From Bisporella sp. PMI_857 (lineage: Eukaryota > Ascomycota > Leotiomycetes > Helotiales > Helotiaceae): a DNA stretch of 64,000 nucleotides. The stretch is taken from contig JAJSPD010000032.1 in the NCBI GenBank assembly GCA_021307315.1, forward strand, positions 186,001-250,000, in the 5' to 3' direction. The notes beneath the pieces are model-generated. The model saw nothing but the letters and a program-made list of their open reading frames with translations. It did no database searches and was not told where the DNA came from. Positions 1-10,160 of the stretch are shown here, one piece after another (the stretch's first letter is position 1; every line of letters starts with the position of its first letter). A program made the position numbers and the translations under genes.

Positions 1-1395
1 TACCGTATCCAGCAAAACTTCTTGCAGGCCTCAGCTCCAAACACAGCGGCAAGTTTACCCTTTGGTACAGATCCGAGATATGGTCGGCCAAATGCTACTG
101 GCCAGACTGCGGGTCATACACTTCCTGCTTCGGGCCCTCGACCGTCTCCAACTACTGCATATTCGAATTATCCAAACTATTCGATCCCTTCGGCCACACC
201 TCAAACGCCGAGATCTCAGCAGCAGCAGTCTACTCAGCAAGTGCAACCGTCCACAGCAGATTTGCAACGAGCCCAACATCAGCAATCACAGTCCAGCCAT
301 CTATCTCTTAGAGCACCACTTGCTCCTCCTGCACCATATCGACCAAATCAAGCGCCTCCAACTGCACAGGCTCCTCGGCAAAATCCATTTAAGGCGACAG
401 CCAGAGTAAATCCGTTCGCAAAATATGCATATTTGCAAAAGGAGCACAATAGATCGCCTCAGGAATATAAGAGTCCTTACAGGCCTGGCCATGGGTTTAT
501 GAATGGTTACCAAGGCGACCTTCAGAAGTATTTGCAACAAAGCATGTTCAAGGATCGACAACCATCAGTGAACACTTTGCCCCCATCTATAACATCATAT
601 AGCTCGGGTGGTAACAAATATCCAAGCAGTCAGCCCTCTTCTCAAAGTTATCCATCATCACCTCCACCCGACTATAGATCGCAGATGTCTTCGAATGTTC
701 ATCAGCAAACAGGACTCCAGCCTCAACAGATCACTAAGCCCATAAATCAACAAGCTTGGGAGGAAAAGGATAGCCCACAACTACATCCTGCCATCAGGCA
801 GGAGTACAATGCAAATTCTGCATATAGCAATCACTCCCAGCCACAGATTTCACCTTCCTCGCAGTTCTCCGCTCCGGAGCCGTACTCTCCTCATCCCCAG
901 CCACAGTATGGAGGGCAGCATTCGCAACGAATTCATCAATCTCCACAATACTCGCCACTTACTCCACAGGCTGCGCAATTCTACCCACCATATCAACCTC
1001 AAGGTCATGCATATAGCAATCAATCTGGTGATCGTACATCGGTCTTGGCACCTCCCGTGCAGTATCACCAACATCAGATCCCTCAGCACAATGCATTTCA
1101 GGATCCTAGACCTGTTTACACCCATCAGTCTTACTTCCAAAAGACATCTTCTCAATCTATACATCCCGAAGCCTCTCAACAGCCCCATGCGCCAACACAG
1201 TCGGCTCCACAAGGGCAGATGAACGGCTATAACCAATCCTATGACCAGTCACATCCGCCTACTCATCAGTCCCCAGTACAGGCTCAACCTTCTGATACTC
1301 GTGATTATCCTGATGTGCCAGCCGACTCTACTGGTCTAGTCGAGAGGATGATGGCCAATTTAAGAAAGGTATCCTCTGTTCCCGGCGCGGCTTGA
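1..1395 (+). CDS. C-terminal part of a Gln/Pro-rich fungal protein (5' partial)
   Basis: The frame is open from base 1 and runs to a stop at 1393-1395, so the start lies outside the window; about 464 residues are visible. The protein is low in complexity, rich in Gln, Pro, Ser, Tyr and His, with poly-Gln runs. One more ordered island, near residues 130-180, reads NPFAKYAYLQKEHNRSPQEY followed by KSPYRPGHGFMNGYQG, and the last residues (LVERMMANLRKVS) could form a short helix. Such tails are common in fungal chromatin and transcription proteins, and the island may be the conserved C-terminus of a chromatin-complex subunit, but I cannot name the family. No intron is needed in the visible part. 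Confidence 0.75.
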   Translation, partial: YRIQQNFLQASAPNTAASLPFGTDPRYGRPNATGQTAGHTLPASGPRPSPTTAYSNYPNYSIPSATPQTPRSQQQQSTQQVQPSTADLQRAQHQQSQSSHLSLRAPLAPPAPYRPNQAPPTAQAPRQNPFKATARVNPFAKYAYLQKEHNRSPQEYKSPYRPGHGFMNGYQGDLQKYLQQSMFKDRQPSVNTLPPSITSYSSGGNKYPSSQPSSQSYPSSPPPDYRSQMSSNVHQQTGLQPQQITKPINQQAWEEKDSPQLHPAIRQEYNANSAYSNHSQPQISPSSQFSAPEPYSPHPQPQYGGQHSQRIHQSPQYSPLTPQAAQFYPPYQPQGHAYSNQSGDRTSVLAPPVQYHQHQIPQHNAFQDPRPVYTHQSYFQKTSSQSIHPEASQQPHAPTQSAPQGQMNGYNQSYDQSHPPTHQSPVQAQPSDTRDYPDVPADSTGLVERMMANLRKVSSVPGAA

Positions 1396-2304
1396 ATATG
1401 GCTATTTCCTTTGAGCACAATTGCAGATGGATAAGTGGATAATGATGAGAAGAGATGACGAATTTTATGGGCTGGGACTGTCGTGGCACGACATGATTGT
1501 AACAACAGGCGTTCAGGCTAACATTGGAGGAGTGGCGGTCCAGGATTTTCTGGTGGCATTTGTGTTTGCTTTCTTCTTCAAGCTGTGGCTTATCTCCCAG
1601 CCTACCTTCTATTGTTTTTTGGTGGCAGACGGACGGAAATTTGCGGTAATTTTTTTCTTTTTCGCGTGGCCATTATCAGGGCTGTACAAAGACAGGATGG
1701 CACAGCGACTATGTGTATAGATCGATGGTATAGCATCGATGCCTCCGTCGGCACGACCATAGGCCAATGAATTGTACATTAATCACAGACTATTCCTAGG
1801 CGTCAAGGGTCATGACACATAGTGAACATGTGCATAGTGGTTATCACATATGCTCATTTCGTTCTTGTGAGATAGTGCATATGGTGCTATGGTCCCATAT
1901 TTTATCACTTCTCACTATTTCCTTTCCAATAATGTTTTGGGGTTCTGGCTCCGCCACCCATACAAGCATTGCTTTTTACAACTACGTCCTCTGGCTCTCA
2001 CATTTTCAAATGGCGTCGTCACATTTGCACCGCCAAGCGAAGTTTATGATTGTACCTGAGCCAGTCCTCTCTTGCACCATAGGCCAAGGGATATCAGAGG
2101 CTCCTGTGTGAGGCGCTTAGTGTCGATGCAGGCAGAGTATTCAGAAATCTTGTCCCTTGTTTGCAGCATCACCTGCTCCTTAGACATGCTTTGGAGTACG
2201 CAACTCTCAAGACGTCACTTCCACCGTACCCTGTATCATCTCTATGACAAAGGTACTGACTCAGGAATTCTTAGACGCGGGGTCGACTTGTTTGTCTGAC
2301 CTCG

Positions 2305-2337
2305 GCGGGGTACTCTTGAGTTGAGGAGCTACCCCGC
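2305..2337. repeat. GC-rich perfect hairpin with one bulged base
   Basis: GCGGGGTACTC at 2305-2315 pairs with GAG-C-TACCCCGC at 2326-2337, giving an 11-bp stem with a single bulged C and a 10-nt loop. It stands out from the surrounding AT-rich DNA and lies about 630 bp upstream of the GMC oxidase start. It could be a terminator-like or regulatory structure; there is no direct evidence of function. Confidence 0.6.
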
Positions 2338-2836
2338 GTTTGTGTCTCCCTGATGCTCGCTACTACTTTAAATGATCTTCCATAATACCAAATCGTCAAT
2401 CCAACTGGCTAGGAACTGCGGAATTGTTCCTCGAAGTAAACAACAAAGTTTCCGTATTGTACAAATGGGGTACTACACCCGTGGATGGGAATATCCGAAG
2501 GTGCGAAATGAGTAGGGTAGGTGCTCAGAGATATTCCTTGGCCATGGATTCCCTGTATTAGAGGCAGGGTCTCACAAAGTGCTCCAACTTGAGGGGAAGT
2601 AATTGATGAATCAGATCTTTCAAGGAAAGTAATGTCTTACAACATCATGCATGCAGTGGCTATAGGTTTCAGCAGGCTGCAAGCCATATCCTTTTAATCA
2701 GGAAAATCACGGGTCAAGGGTAGAGCTAGATATACGGCTGCATCCTCCCACTTCGAGCTTGTTGTACAAATCACTGCGCCTCATGCAGTGATAGCTCAAG
2801 TTCCACTACGTGTGGAATGGTGGGGCGTAAGCTTTG

Positions 2837-2846
2837 TTATATATAC
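2837..2846 (+). promoter_or_regulatory. TATA-like box of the GMC oxidase
   Basis: The run TTATATATAC lies about 125 bp upstream of the ATG at 2969, a usual spacing for a TATA element plus a short leader in filamentous fungi. Confidence 0.4.
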
Positions 2847-2968
2847 TCAGGTTCTGTCTACAAGTCTGTATCTTCGTGCCTCTATTAATATCACATATTC
2901 CTACATACGCCCGATTGTGTCCGAGAGCAGACTTTCGTACTCTCATCAGTTGATTAGGTTTTGTCACA

Positions 2969-4956
2969 ATGACTACATACAACGAAGCAGTCGGCGATGT
3001 TGACATCATCTTCGCTGGTGGTGGAACAGCTGCCTGCGTTGCAGCAGGTCGTCTTGCCAAAGCCAATCCAGACCTCAAGATCCTCATCGTGGAAGGCGGG
3101 CGCAACAACTACCAGGACCCCACGGTCGTCAACCCCGCCGCCTTTCTTACCCATCTTGCACCTGATAGCTCCACAGCACTCTTCTACAAAGCTAAGAAAT
3201 CGCCCCATCTCAATGGACGCGAGGCGATCGTCCCTACGGCCGGCATCCTGGGCGGAGGGAGTAGTATCAACTTCATGATGTATACTCGAGCTCAGGGTGT
3301 TGACTTTGATAGTTGGAAGACGGAGGGGTGGACTGCTAAGGATATGCTGCCTCTGTGTAATAAGTTGGAGACGTATCATCCAAGGGGCGAAGGTATCGAT
3401 ATGAGCAAACATGGAACTGAGGGTCCGGTGCATGTTAGTGATGGAGGATATAGGGGAAAGAGTGAAAATGAATTCATGAGAGTTGTCAAAGAATTGGGAC
3501 ATAAGGAAATTGTAGATCTTCAGGACTTGGATGCTAATGGAGGGTTCTCGGTGAGTTTGTTTGATAGCGAGATAGGCAGCATACTGATAGAAGTAGAGGT
3601 GGCATCGTTATGTATCGCTGGATGGCCAGAGACAGGATTCTGCGCATAGGTATATTCATCCTCTGATACAAGATGGGCAGCATCCGAATCTGCATCTTTT
3701 GCTGGAGTCAAAGGTCATAAGTATGTGGTCAACTTCGATTACTGTTGATTGATATTCGAGTTCCCTGCAGCAGCATTACTAACTCTGAACACTCTTCTAC
3801 AGAAGTTCTGTTTGACGACTCATCTCCTCCAATGGCCATTGGCATAGAATACAAGTCTAGCGATAACGCCAAACCCATTATCGGTCTGTCGAAGCCAGTC
3901 CATAACAGAGTGAAGGCAAAGAAGCTCGTTGTGGTCTCTGCTGGTGCTCTAGGGTCACCACTAATTCTGGAACGTTCTGGCGTTGGAAATCCTGAGCTCT
4001 TAAAGAAGCTAGATATCCCTGTTGTAGCTGACGTTCCGGGTGTGGGAGAGAACTATCAGGATCATCATCTTATCTTGTATCCATACAAGAGCAGTTTAGA
4101 TGAAAATGAAACCATTGATCGTATTTTAAGCGGGCGAACCGATTTTATGAAAGCAACTAAAGAAAAGGATCCCATCCTGGGATGGAATGGAATAGGTGCG
4201 CTACATGCTCCTTCTTCAAGTTTTGAGCTAACTGGGCAAACTGCAGACGTATCCGCAAAACTCAACCCAACAGCAGCAGAAGTTAAGGCACTTGGTCCAC
4301 AATTTGAAGCCGACTATAAACGTGACTTCGAACCGTATCCCAGCAAACCTCTCATGCTCTGCGCAGTGGTTAATGCCTTCCTTGCCGATCCTTCTCTCGT
4401 GGAGCCGGGCCAGTATTTTACCATGGGCACATATACCGCATACCCGTATTCCCGCGGTACTATTCACATTACATCCAAAGACGACGTCATTGACGGCTAC
4501 GATCTCGACGCTGGCTTCATGAACCACCACCATGACGTGCTAAAGCAAGTCTGGGCGTACAAGATGCAGCGCGAGATCGCCCGTCGTCTACCGTACAGCA
4601 AAGGCGAGCTCGAATTTGGTCACCCACAATTCAAAGAAGGCAGTAAAGCTAACTTGCCTTGGGGGGACGTTGGAAGTGCCATTGAGTATAGTAAAGAGGA
4701 TGATGAGGTGATTGAGGCATGGATTAGGGAGAATGTGAATACAACATGGCATTCTTTGGGGACATGCGCTATGCGGCCGAAGGAAGATTTGGGTGTTGTT
4801 GATAAAGATCTAAATGTGCACGGGACGGCAAGGCTAAAGGTGGCAGATCTGAGTATGGTGCCGGAGAATGTCGGTGCAAATACCAATAACACGGCGCTAG
4901 TCGTTGGTGAGAAGGCAGCGGTTATTATTGGAAGAGAGCTGGGGATCAACGTTTAG
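2969..4956 (+). CDS. GMC-family alcohol oxidase (methanol/alcohol oxidase-like)
   Basis: Join 2969-3550, 3597-3720, 3803-4956 (introns of 46 and 82 nt), 619 residues. Residues 10-45 hold the FAD-binding Rossmann signature DIIFAGGGTAACVAAGRLA with an Asp/Glu-rich strand end (ILIVEGG). The GMC-type GGGSSIN motif follows near residue 95, and SAGALGSPLIL-type second-signature sequence appears in exon 3. The C-terminal region contains TTWHSLGTCAM with the catalytic His and NTNNTA with the partner Asn, as in flavin alcohol oxidases that make aldehyde and H2O2. The second exon was recovered because WHRYVS...HPLIQDG matches the family between the two longer exons. There is no signal peptide and the protein ends in GINV, not a classical peroxisomal PTS1, so location is probably cytosolic or uncertain. 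The exact alcohol substrate cannot be told from sequence. Confidence 0.92.
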
Positions 4957-5717
4957 TTCTTCCGTGAAGCTGAGATATAGGTTGATATATGCCCAAAATG
5001 GCCCAGTGATTGAGATGTGCTCTGATTTCTGCTTGCTTAGAAGAGATGCGACAGATTTATAACATGTATTTATCTTATGGCCAATGAATCAATTTTGACT
5101 AAGCAAGACTATTATTCTACATCTCATCCTAACTCAATAGAGTGGTCTTGCCTTCAAACTTCTCTGATGAGCCACCCTGATACACCACACCTCGTCTCCC
5201 CCTATTTGAAACTCTATTAAGCGAGAGTGCCAAGAATTGCCTAACTTAACCTTAAGGCCCATAAACTTCCAATACGAGCCATTCCTCATTCACGACAGTC
5301 GTGTCTGATCCCCCAGATAGCGAAATTAGACAATCTATCGCTTTTGCTGTCCCATCACTCAATCTCAATTAGAAAAGCTGCATTGGGAGTTGCGAGGCTT
5401 TGGTCAGAGTGAATAAGTGTTTAACCTTCAAGCTAATGAGAATCACACCAATATAAAGAATACACCAAGATATTGCTAAAAATTCTGAGTTTTGCTGGTC
5501 GTAATTAGTCAGGGCTGTTCTCCAATGACTATATAAGAGTTTCCAAACTCTCCCTCCATCACAAACTATATCTCAGAACTCAAGAATATTTACTACACGA
5601 TAGCTTCGGTATCAATCATAATCCAACCATTGAATTATCCTCAACGCATTCATTCACATATACATAAATCACTGAGATCTATTACGTCGCGCAAAAAGAA
5701 TCGTTATTTCATACTAA
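4957..5717. other. Intergenic: 3' flank of GMC oxidase and promoter of the small Cys-rich gene
   Basis: AT-rich, no supported coding frame. A TATA box at 5530 and a following pyrimidine- and AC-rich leader suggest that a transcript starts near 5570 and reads to the right. Confidence 0.55.
5530..5538 (+). promoter_or_regulatory. TATA box upstream of the small Cys-rich gene
   Basis: TATATAAGA is a near-consensus TATA element. It is followed about 40 nt later by a CT-rich stretch (TCCCTCCATCAC) typical of fungal transcription starts, and by the ATG at 5718. Confidence 0.5.
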
Positions 5718-6041
5718 ATGTGCGTCCCTTGCAACTCCTCCTCACACAACATCTCCTCTATCCGTCCCATCTCTCAACGACCAGCCAAGCCAAATCACCC
5801 GCTCACCCGCTCCAACGACTGTAATCGGTCCACCATCCTCCAAACCCCAAAATTATCAATAAAAAAACTTCAGATACCAATCCTAGTACTTAGGTGCTGC
5901 AAGTGCCAGGGGGAGACGCCAGTTTCAAGAACGGCGGAGAACGGGAAGCTGAAGGCGGAGTGTGGTGCTTGTGATCACGGAGTGTGTGGGAAGTGTCGGG
6001 TGGGGTTTATGGAGCTCTATGGGCCGAGGGCGAGGCTGTGA
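5718..6041 (+). CDS. Small Cys-rich putative zinc-binding protein
   Basis: A single frame of 107 codons with an unstructured, Ser/Pro/Asn-rich N-terminal half and a Cys-rich C-terminal half: CCKCQGE, then ECGACDHGVCGKC about 25 residues later. The spacing CxC...CxxC..H..CxxC resembles a small zinc-ribbon or treble-clef fold and is reminiscent of small hypothetical proteins that are numerous in leotiomycete genomes. A TATA box with a good leader precedes it, and the reading frame ends soon after the Cys block. I do not recognise a named family. A short intron in the N-terminal half cannot be excluded. Function unknown. Confidence 0.45.
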   Translation: MCVPCNSSSHNISSIRPISQRPAKPNHPLTRSNDCNRSTILQTPKLSIKKLQIPILVLRCCKCQGETPVSRTAENGKLKAECGACDHGVCGKCRVGFMELYGPRARL

Positions 6042-6852
6042 ATGAACGGGAGGGAATTGGTGAGGGAAATTGAGGGATGGAGTGGCGAGGGAAGGAACGG
6101 AGAGAGAATGTAATTGGGAGGGAGGAAGGGATGACATCTGTTGCATGGTGATGAAGATGGGCATCTGGCCAATATATGCGTTGGTTTCGAGCTTGACACT
6201 TTAGACCGTATGGCTTCTTTGGGGTATGGAAAAATCTCCAGCCTCGCCATATGCGAACTAGATTAAAATATGGCGTTTTGCGCAGAACGACAGGTGATAC
6301 AATGCTTGGTTTCGAAAGTAATTCATGTCAATGTATTCCCATTTCACCGCAAACTCCCTCGTATGGTCTGAGAAACTTTTTATTGGGCAAGTATTTACAG
6401 AGACCAATAGGGAATGATATATGCTTCGCGTGATGTTGTCTAGCCACTTAGTTTGAATCAGGGAATCGGCAGTTTACGTCGCTTTTTCGCTTCAGCCAAT
6501 AAGCATGTCAAGAGCTATGCAGCCGATCCAATGTACAAGAATTGAGGGTTTGTGCCAGAGAAATCTAAACTCGAAAAATCTTCATTGACACCGAGCCCAA
6601 CAAATTTTCATACAACCAAAAAATAAGATCGCCTGATCGGGCGTTTAGAAAAGATATCACTAGTTACGTTGGTTTTGGAGGCAGCTTTCAAAAAGCTCAT
6701 TCCATTCACACTAAATGGCCTAAGGCCAGAGCCAGCAGTCATTTTGCGAGGCATCTGCAAGCCTACAGAATCGCCTAGGATTTATTCATGATAGCAAATA
6801 AGAAATATCGTTTTGTCCGTCTAAATCGCTCTGGGCTTAGCAATGACTCCCT
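6042..6852. other. Intergenic, no gene seen
   Basis: A purine-rich GAGG/GGAA stretch (about 6045-6130) forms the 3' flank of the Cys-rich gene. The rest is AT-rich with only short unsupported frames. Confidence 0.5.
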
Positions 6853-7410
6853 ATGGACAATGGTCTGTTTGGAGACGTTAATAAAATTCTTGAAAAAGCA
6901 CATGATACCGGAAAAATTCAGGAAATGGAAAAGCGAAACCTTGACTCTGCTGAGATGTCACCCAAGGGTGCTGAACGAACTGCATAGGCTATGGATCTTG
7001 AGCTTAAAATAAACACTTTACTGTTTAGAGTGTTTGATGAGGTTCCCACAGACAAGATTAACGACAATAGCCAGGAGCCTAGCAGCATACATTCTGGTCG
7101 CGAAAAGGATTACTTCATCAACTTGCCCGGCAAGATTCTCAATAACATATTCATAAAGGACAGCGAACCCGAAAATCCAAATGAGAAGCAAGGGTGGCTA
7201 TATCCTTAGTACAAAAACAACCTCGTCACAGTAACCTGTCTGGGACTGGCATGCAAAGAGATATACAGAATCTAGCGAAGTCTGCAGGGGCAGGAATGGC
7301 TCCATGAGATGACAGAGATTCTTGGTGCTCCAGCTGATGCTGCAAAGGGGATTATATGGGATGACATTGTGCAGAGATGGGAAAGAAATATAAAAGCTGG
7401 GGTCCTATGA
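6853..7410 (+). pseudogene. Decayed F-box-like paralogue
   Basis: Read in one frame from the ATG at 6853 to a stop at 7408, the sequence encodes a recognisable relative of the next two genes but is broken by three in-frame stops at 6985, 7207 and 7273. Between the second and third stop is CLGLACKEIYRI, matching CLGLTCKKLYYIH and CLGLTCKRLYNVH of the downstream paralogues, and before it is INLPGKILNNIF, matching their F-box-like LPDELIFKIF and LPGELINKIF. The N-terminal part is acidic and Lys-rich like that of the others. Intron models that would skip all three stops were looked for and not found. It is most simply a dead tandem copy. Confidence 0.65.
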
Positions 7411-8070
7411 TGATATGTACAGGAGACGCTCCGTTGTGGCCTGTTCCCTACACGGACTGGGGTAAAAGAGTGACCTGCCTGCTTCGATTGGAGACTCGAA
7501 TGGAAGAAGGATAAGATGTTTGAGTTTCTGTTAAGACACAATAGCAGTTGCGAAAGTCTGGGTGGCATTGCTACATGGAGAGTGTAAGAATTTATAGTAA
7601 GCGGGAAGGTAATTGCCAAGGAGATCCTTGATGCCATATCTAAAAGGCAAAAGTACGGCAAGAAGATGATTTCCAAGGGGCCACACTGGGCATGAGATAG
7701 CTAGCCTAACATAGACCAACTAGGCATGTGAATGATAGACTCCTACAGCCTGTCTATTTAAAGCTCTCAAGTCTCTAGGCTCTCCCTAAATGTATCCTTA
7801 CTTTGAAGCCTCTTAGAGAAAAGTGCCCTCGCATTTAGTCGGTGTTATCGCTTGATTTTATCACTTGGTGTTGTCTAATTATAGTGAGCAAGTCTCCGAC
7901 CGCCTACCTCAATAGATACTTCGACTTCTCTCGGCCTTGCCTTCTATTACCCCCACACTCTTGTTCCCTCCTGGAACTCCAAGGTGGCTCAAATTATACC
8001 AATACTTTGAGAGTGCATATCATCTCTGAAACCCAACCCAAATTCTCGAAAACCGAGATATACCGTCACG
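7411..8070. other. Intergenic: flank of the pseudogene and promoter of the F-box-like gene
   Basis: No coding frame supported. A TATA-like TATTTAAAG at 7755-7763 is followed by long CT-rich tracts (TTCTCTCGGCCTTGCC and similar, about 7870-7980), which is the usual fungal core promoter layout for the gene starting at 8071. Confidence 0.5.
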
Positions 8071-8871
8071 ATGGAAGGAGGTATTGATATCAAAACCAAA
8101 TCCGAAACCTCAATCAGTGAGAGAGTTGACGATACCAACAATGGTACAGAGATGGAGATGCAACAAGGAGAGGAGAACAACGAGACTGCGAAGAATGACC
8201 CAACCAAAAGAGAGCTCGAAGAGATGAACAGTGCCATCAAATTCGGAACTTTTGTGCCCTCGAATAACCCAGGTAATTATATTGTTATATTTGAGTACAC
8301 AAATCACTAATATCCTATAGTCCCCACACCTGTTGTTGGCACAGATTACCTCACAAGGTTGCCCGATGAGCTTATTTTTAAAATCTTTAAGACTCTAGTC
8401 GAAGATGACTTTGAGTTCTGGGGTCGGGGCACACATCAGGTGTACTCAGCATGCCTGGGTCTGACTTGTAAGAAACTATACTACATCCACAAAGAAAAAG
8501 ACGGCAAAGTCCCTCTGTATTTCATGGCCTATGACCACGCCAGAAGCTACATGTGGCCCAAATCACTTAAGTTCTTTCTGCGGGACTGGATGGGCGACAA
8601 GTATTGGTATTGTGAGTGCAGAGATAGCTTGTATCTTCTTGAAGATATGGATTGCGCTTCTTGCCTGAAGTGGCATTTCGGCTTCGAATATGATGCTCAC
8701 TATTCGGTTCCTCTTGCTATCAGAGAGACTTTAGATCTTGCGGTACGTCATCTTGACAAACACTTTGCTCGTTCCATAGCTCCGATGTCACTGACGGCGC
8801 GAATACAGCTAAGACGACCAAAGATGACAGAGGCAAGCAGAGGTCATTGGGAGTATGATGGAGAAGATTGA
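8071..8871 (+). CDS. Small F-box-like protein (tandem copy 2)
   Basis: Join 8071-8272, 8321-8871 (48-nt intron). This gives 250 residues, or 228 if a further stop-free segment at 8743-8808 is also an intron: that 66-nt stretch begins GTACGT, has a CTGAC branch-like site and ends ATACAG, so I favour its removal. The N-terminal 70 residues are acidic and disordered. After the intron comes YLTRLPDELIFKIF, an F-box-like start, then CLGLTCKKLYYIH and a Cys/Trp-rich segment (YWYCEC...CASCLKWHF). F-box proteins bring targets to SCF ubiquitin ligases through Skp1. Here the target-binding part is very short, so the assignment rests on the F-box-like helix alone. Paralogous to 6853-7410 and 9511-10160. 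Confidence 0.65.
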
Positions 8872-9510
8872 ACATACTGCTTTCACATCATTATCGCAAA
8901 TTGGCGGGAATTCAAAGCACGGACACCACCCAAGCGCGGAAGTCGGACGGCGTGTATTAAATTGTTTGTCCTTTCAAAAGTGAGCTTGTACTGCATAAGG
9001 TTGCAGTTACCCACTAAGGCAGCACGAGCTTTGGAATAGGTCTAAAGGGTCATGACGGGAATTGAGAATTCTACCTCGCACACTTCAATTATTAAATTCA
9101 GTGACCGAGACTCTATCCATGAAATAACATCACATGCATTCTAAATTCGGCACTGAACAATCTCCAGAAGGAAAACTGCAAATAAACACAAACATGCAGT
9201 CTTGATACTTTTGTCACTGATGATATTGTTCTCAACTAAGACTCTCTGACTTTATGAATATCCTAAAATAGAAAAATAAAAACAGTCGATGTCTGGCAAT
9301 TGTAGTTATAATCAGCATCACTTTCCATACAGTAATCTCTTATTTTCAGTTGAATCCGTCATTCCTGCCATTAGCTTCAGTTGCATTTAGTGTTCCCGAT
9401 CTGGCAAGAGCCTACTTGCGAAGTCCTTCCCGACACAAAAGATCCCGAAAAGATCACTATCGAAAGTTCCACATCAATATCACCCTTATCTATCATATTA
9501 TAGAGTCAAA
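8872..9510. other. Intergenic, AT-rich, no gene seen
   Basis: Spacer between F-box-like copies 2 and 3. Contains CT-rich tracts and short A-tracts but no supported frame. Confidence 0.5.
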
Positions 9511-10160
9511 ATGAATACTACAAATCAGGCCATGAGGACTAAGAGAAGCTTTGCTGAATTCAAAATGGACGAGATCAAGAAGATTAGAGAAGCTAAAAGA
9601 GCGAAGAAGACAAAATTCACAGTTGCGCACAGGAAGAACATGTCCAGCCTTTCGAGTGAGTGATACCGTACCGAAGCAGACATGATGAATCGAATTGACA
9701 CTGAACTTTTTTTATCTCTACAGAAGGTGAAGGCAAAGACTATCTCTCCACCCTCCCTGGCGAGCTCATCAATAAGATTTTTGAGGATCTCGACAACAAG
9801 ATCTCTTCCACCTGTCTTGGCTTGACCTGTAAGCGCCTTTATAACGTTCACTGGAGCTTGCATGGGAAGATGAAGGTCGTGGGAAGATTTGGATACTCTG
9901 TCTTGGGGGAAATGCTCTGTGAGTGGATGAGGAAAGGTGATTATCAGTATTGTGATTGGCACTTCAAGTTCACACGCAAGGACTCAAACGGATGCTCGAA
10001 TTGCGATAGCACTCGTGCACTTGAACGTCAATGGGATCAATATTTTTGCAGAAACAAGTCGTAAGTGCATTCATCTATTCTGAAATAGCTTAATATTTTC
10101 CACACTCGCTGAGTGGCGTGGCTGACTCTGGGGATATATAGCTGGGGCTGTTCAGGATAA
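9511..10160 (+). CDS. Small F-box-like protein (tandem copy 3)
   Basis: Exon 1 is 9511-9655 and exon 2 begins at 9724 after a 68-nt intron. The frame stops at 10062-10064, but a strong donor (GTAAGT at 10061) with a CTGAC branch and ATATAG acceptor at 10140-10141 predicts a third exon 10142-10160; both models give a similar protein of about 161-166 residues. The N-terminus is Lys-rich and basic, unlike the acidic tail of copy 2. Then follow LSTLPGELINKIF (F-box-like), CLGLTCKRLYNVH, and a Cys-containing segment (YQYCDWHFKF...GCSNC) aligned with YWYCEC...CASC of copy 2. Intron 1 sits at the same place as in copy 2, just before the F-box-like helix, supporting tandem duplication. Likely an SCF adaptor by family resemblance only. 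Confidence 0.65.

Larger units (their letters stand above)
1396..2968. other. Intergenic: 3' flank of the Gln-rich gene and promoter of the GMC oxidase
   Basis: No reading frame here resembles a protein family; the frames found are short and unspliced. The stretch carries a strong hairpin at 2305-2337 and a TATA-like element near 2838, both listed separately. Confidence 0.6.
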
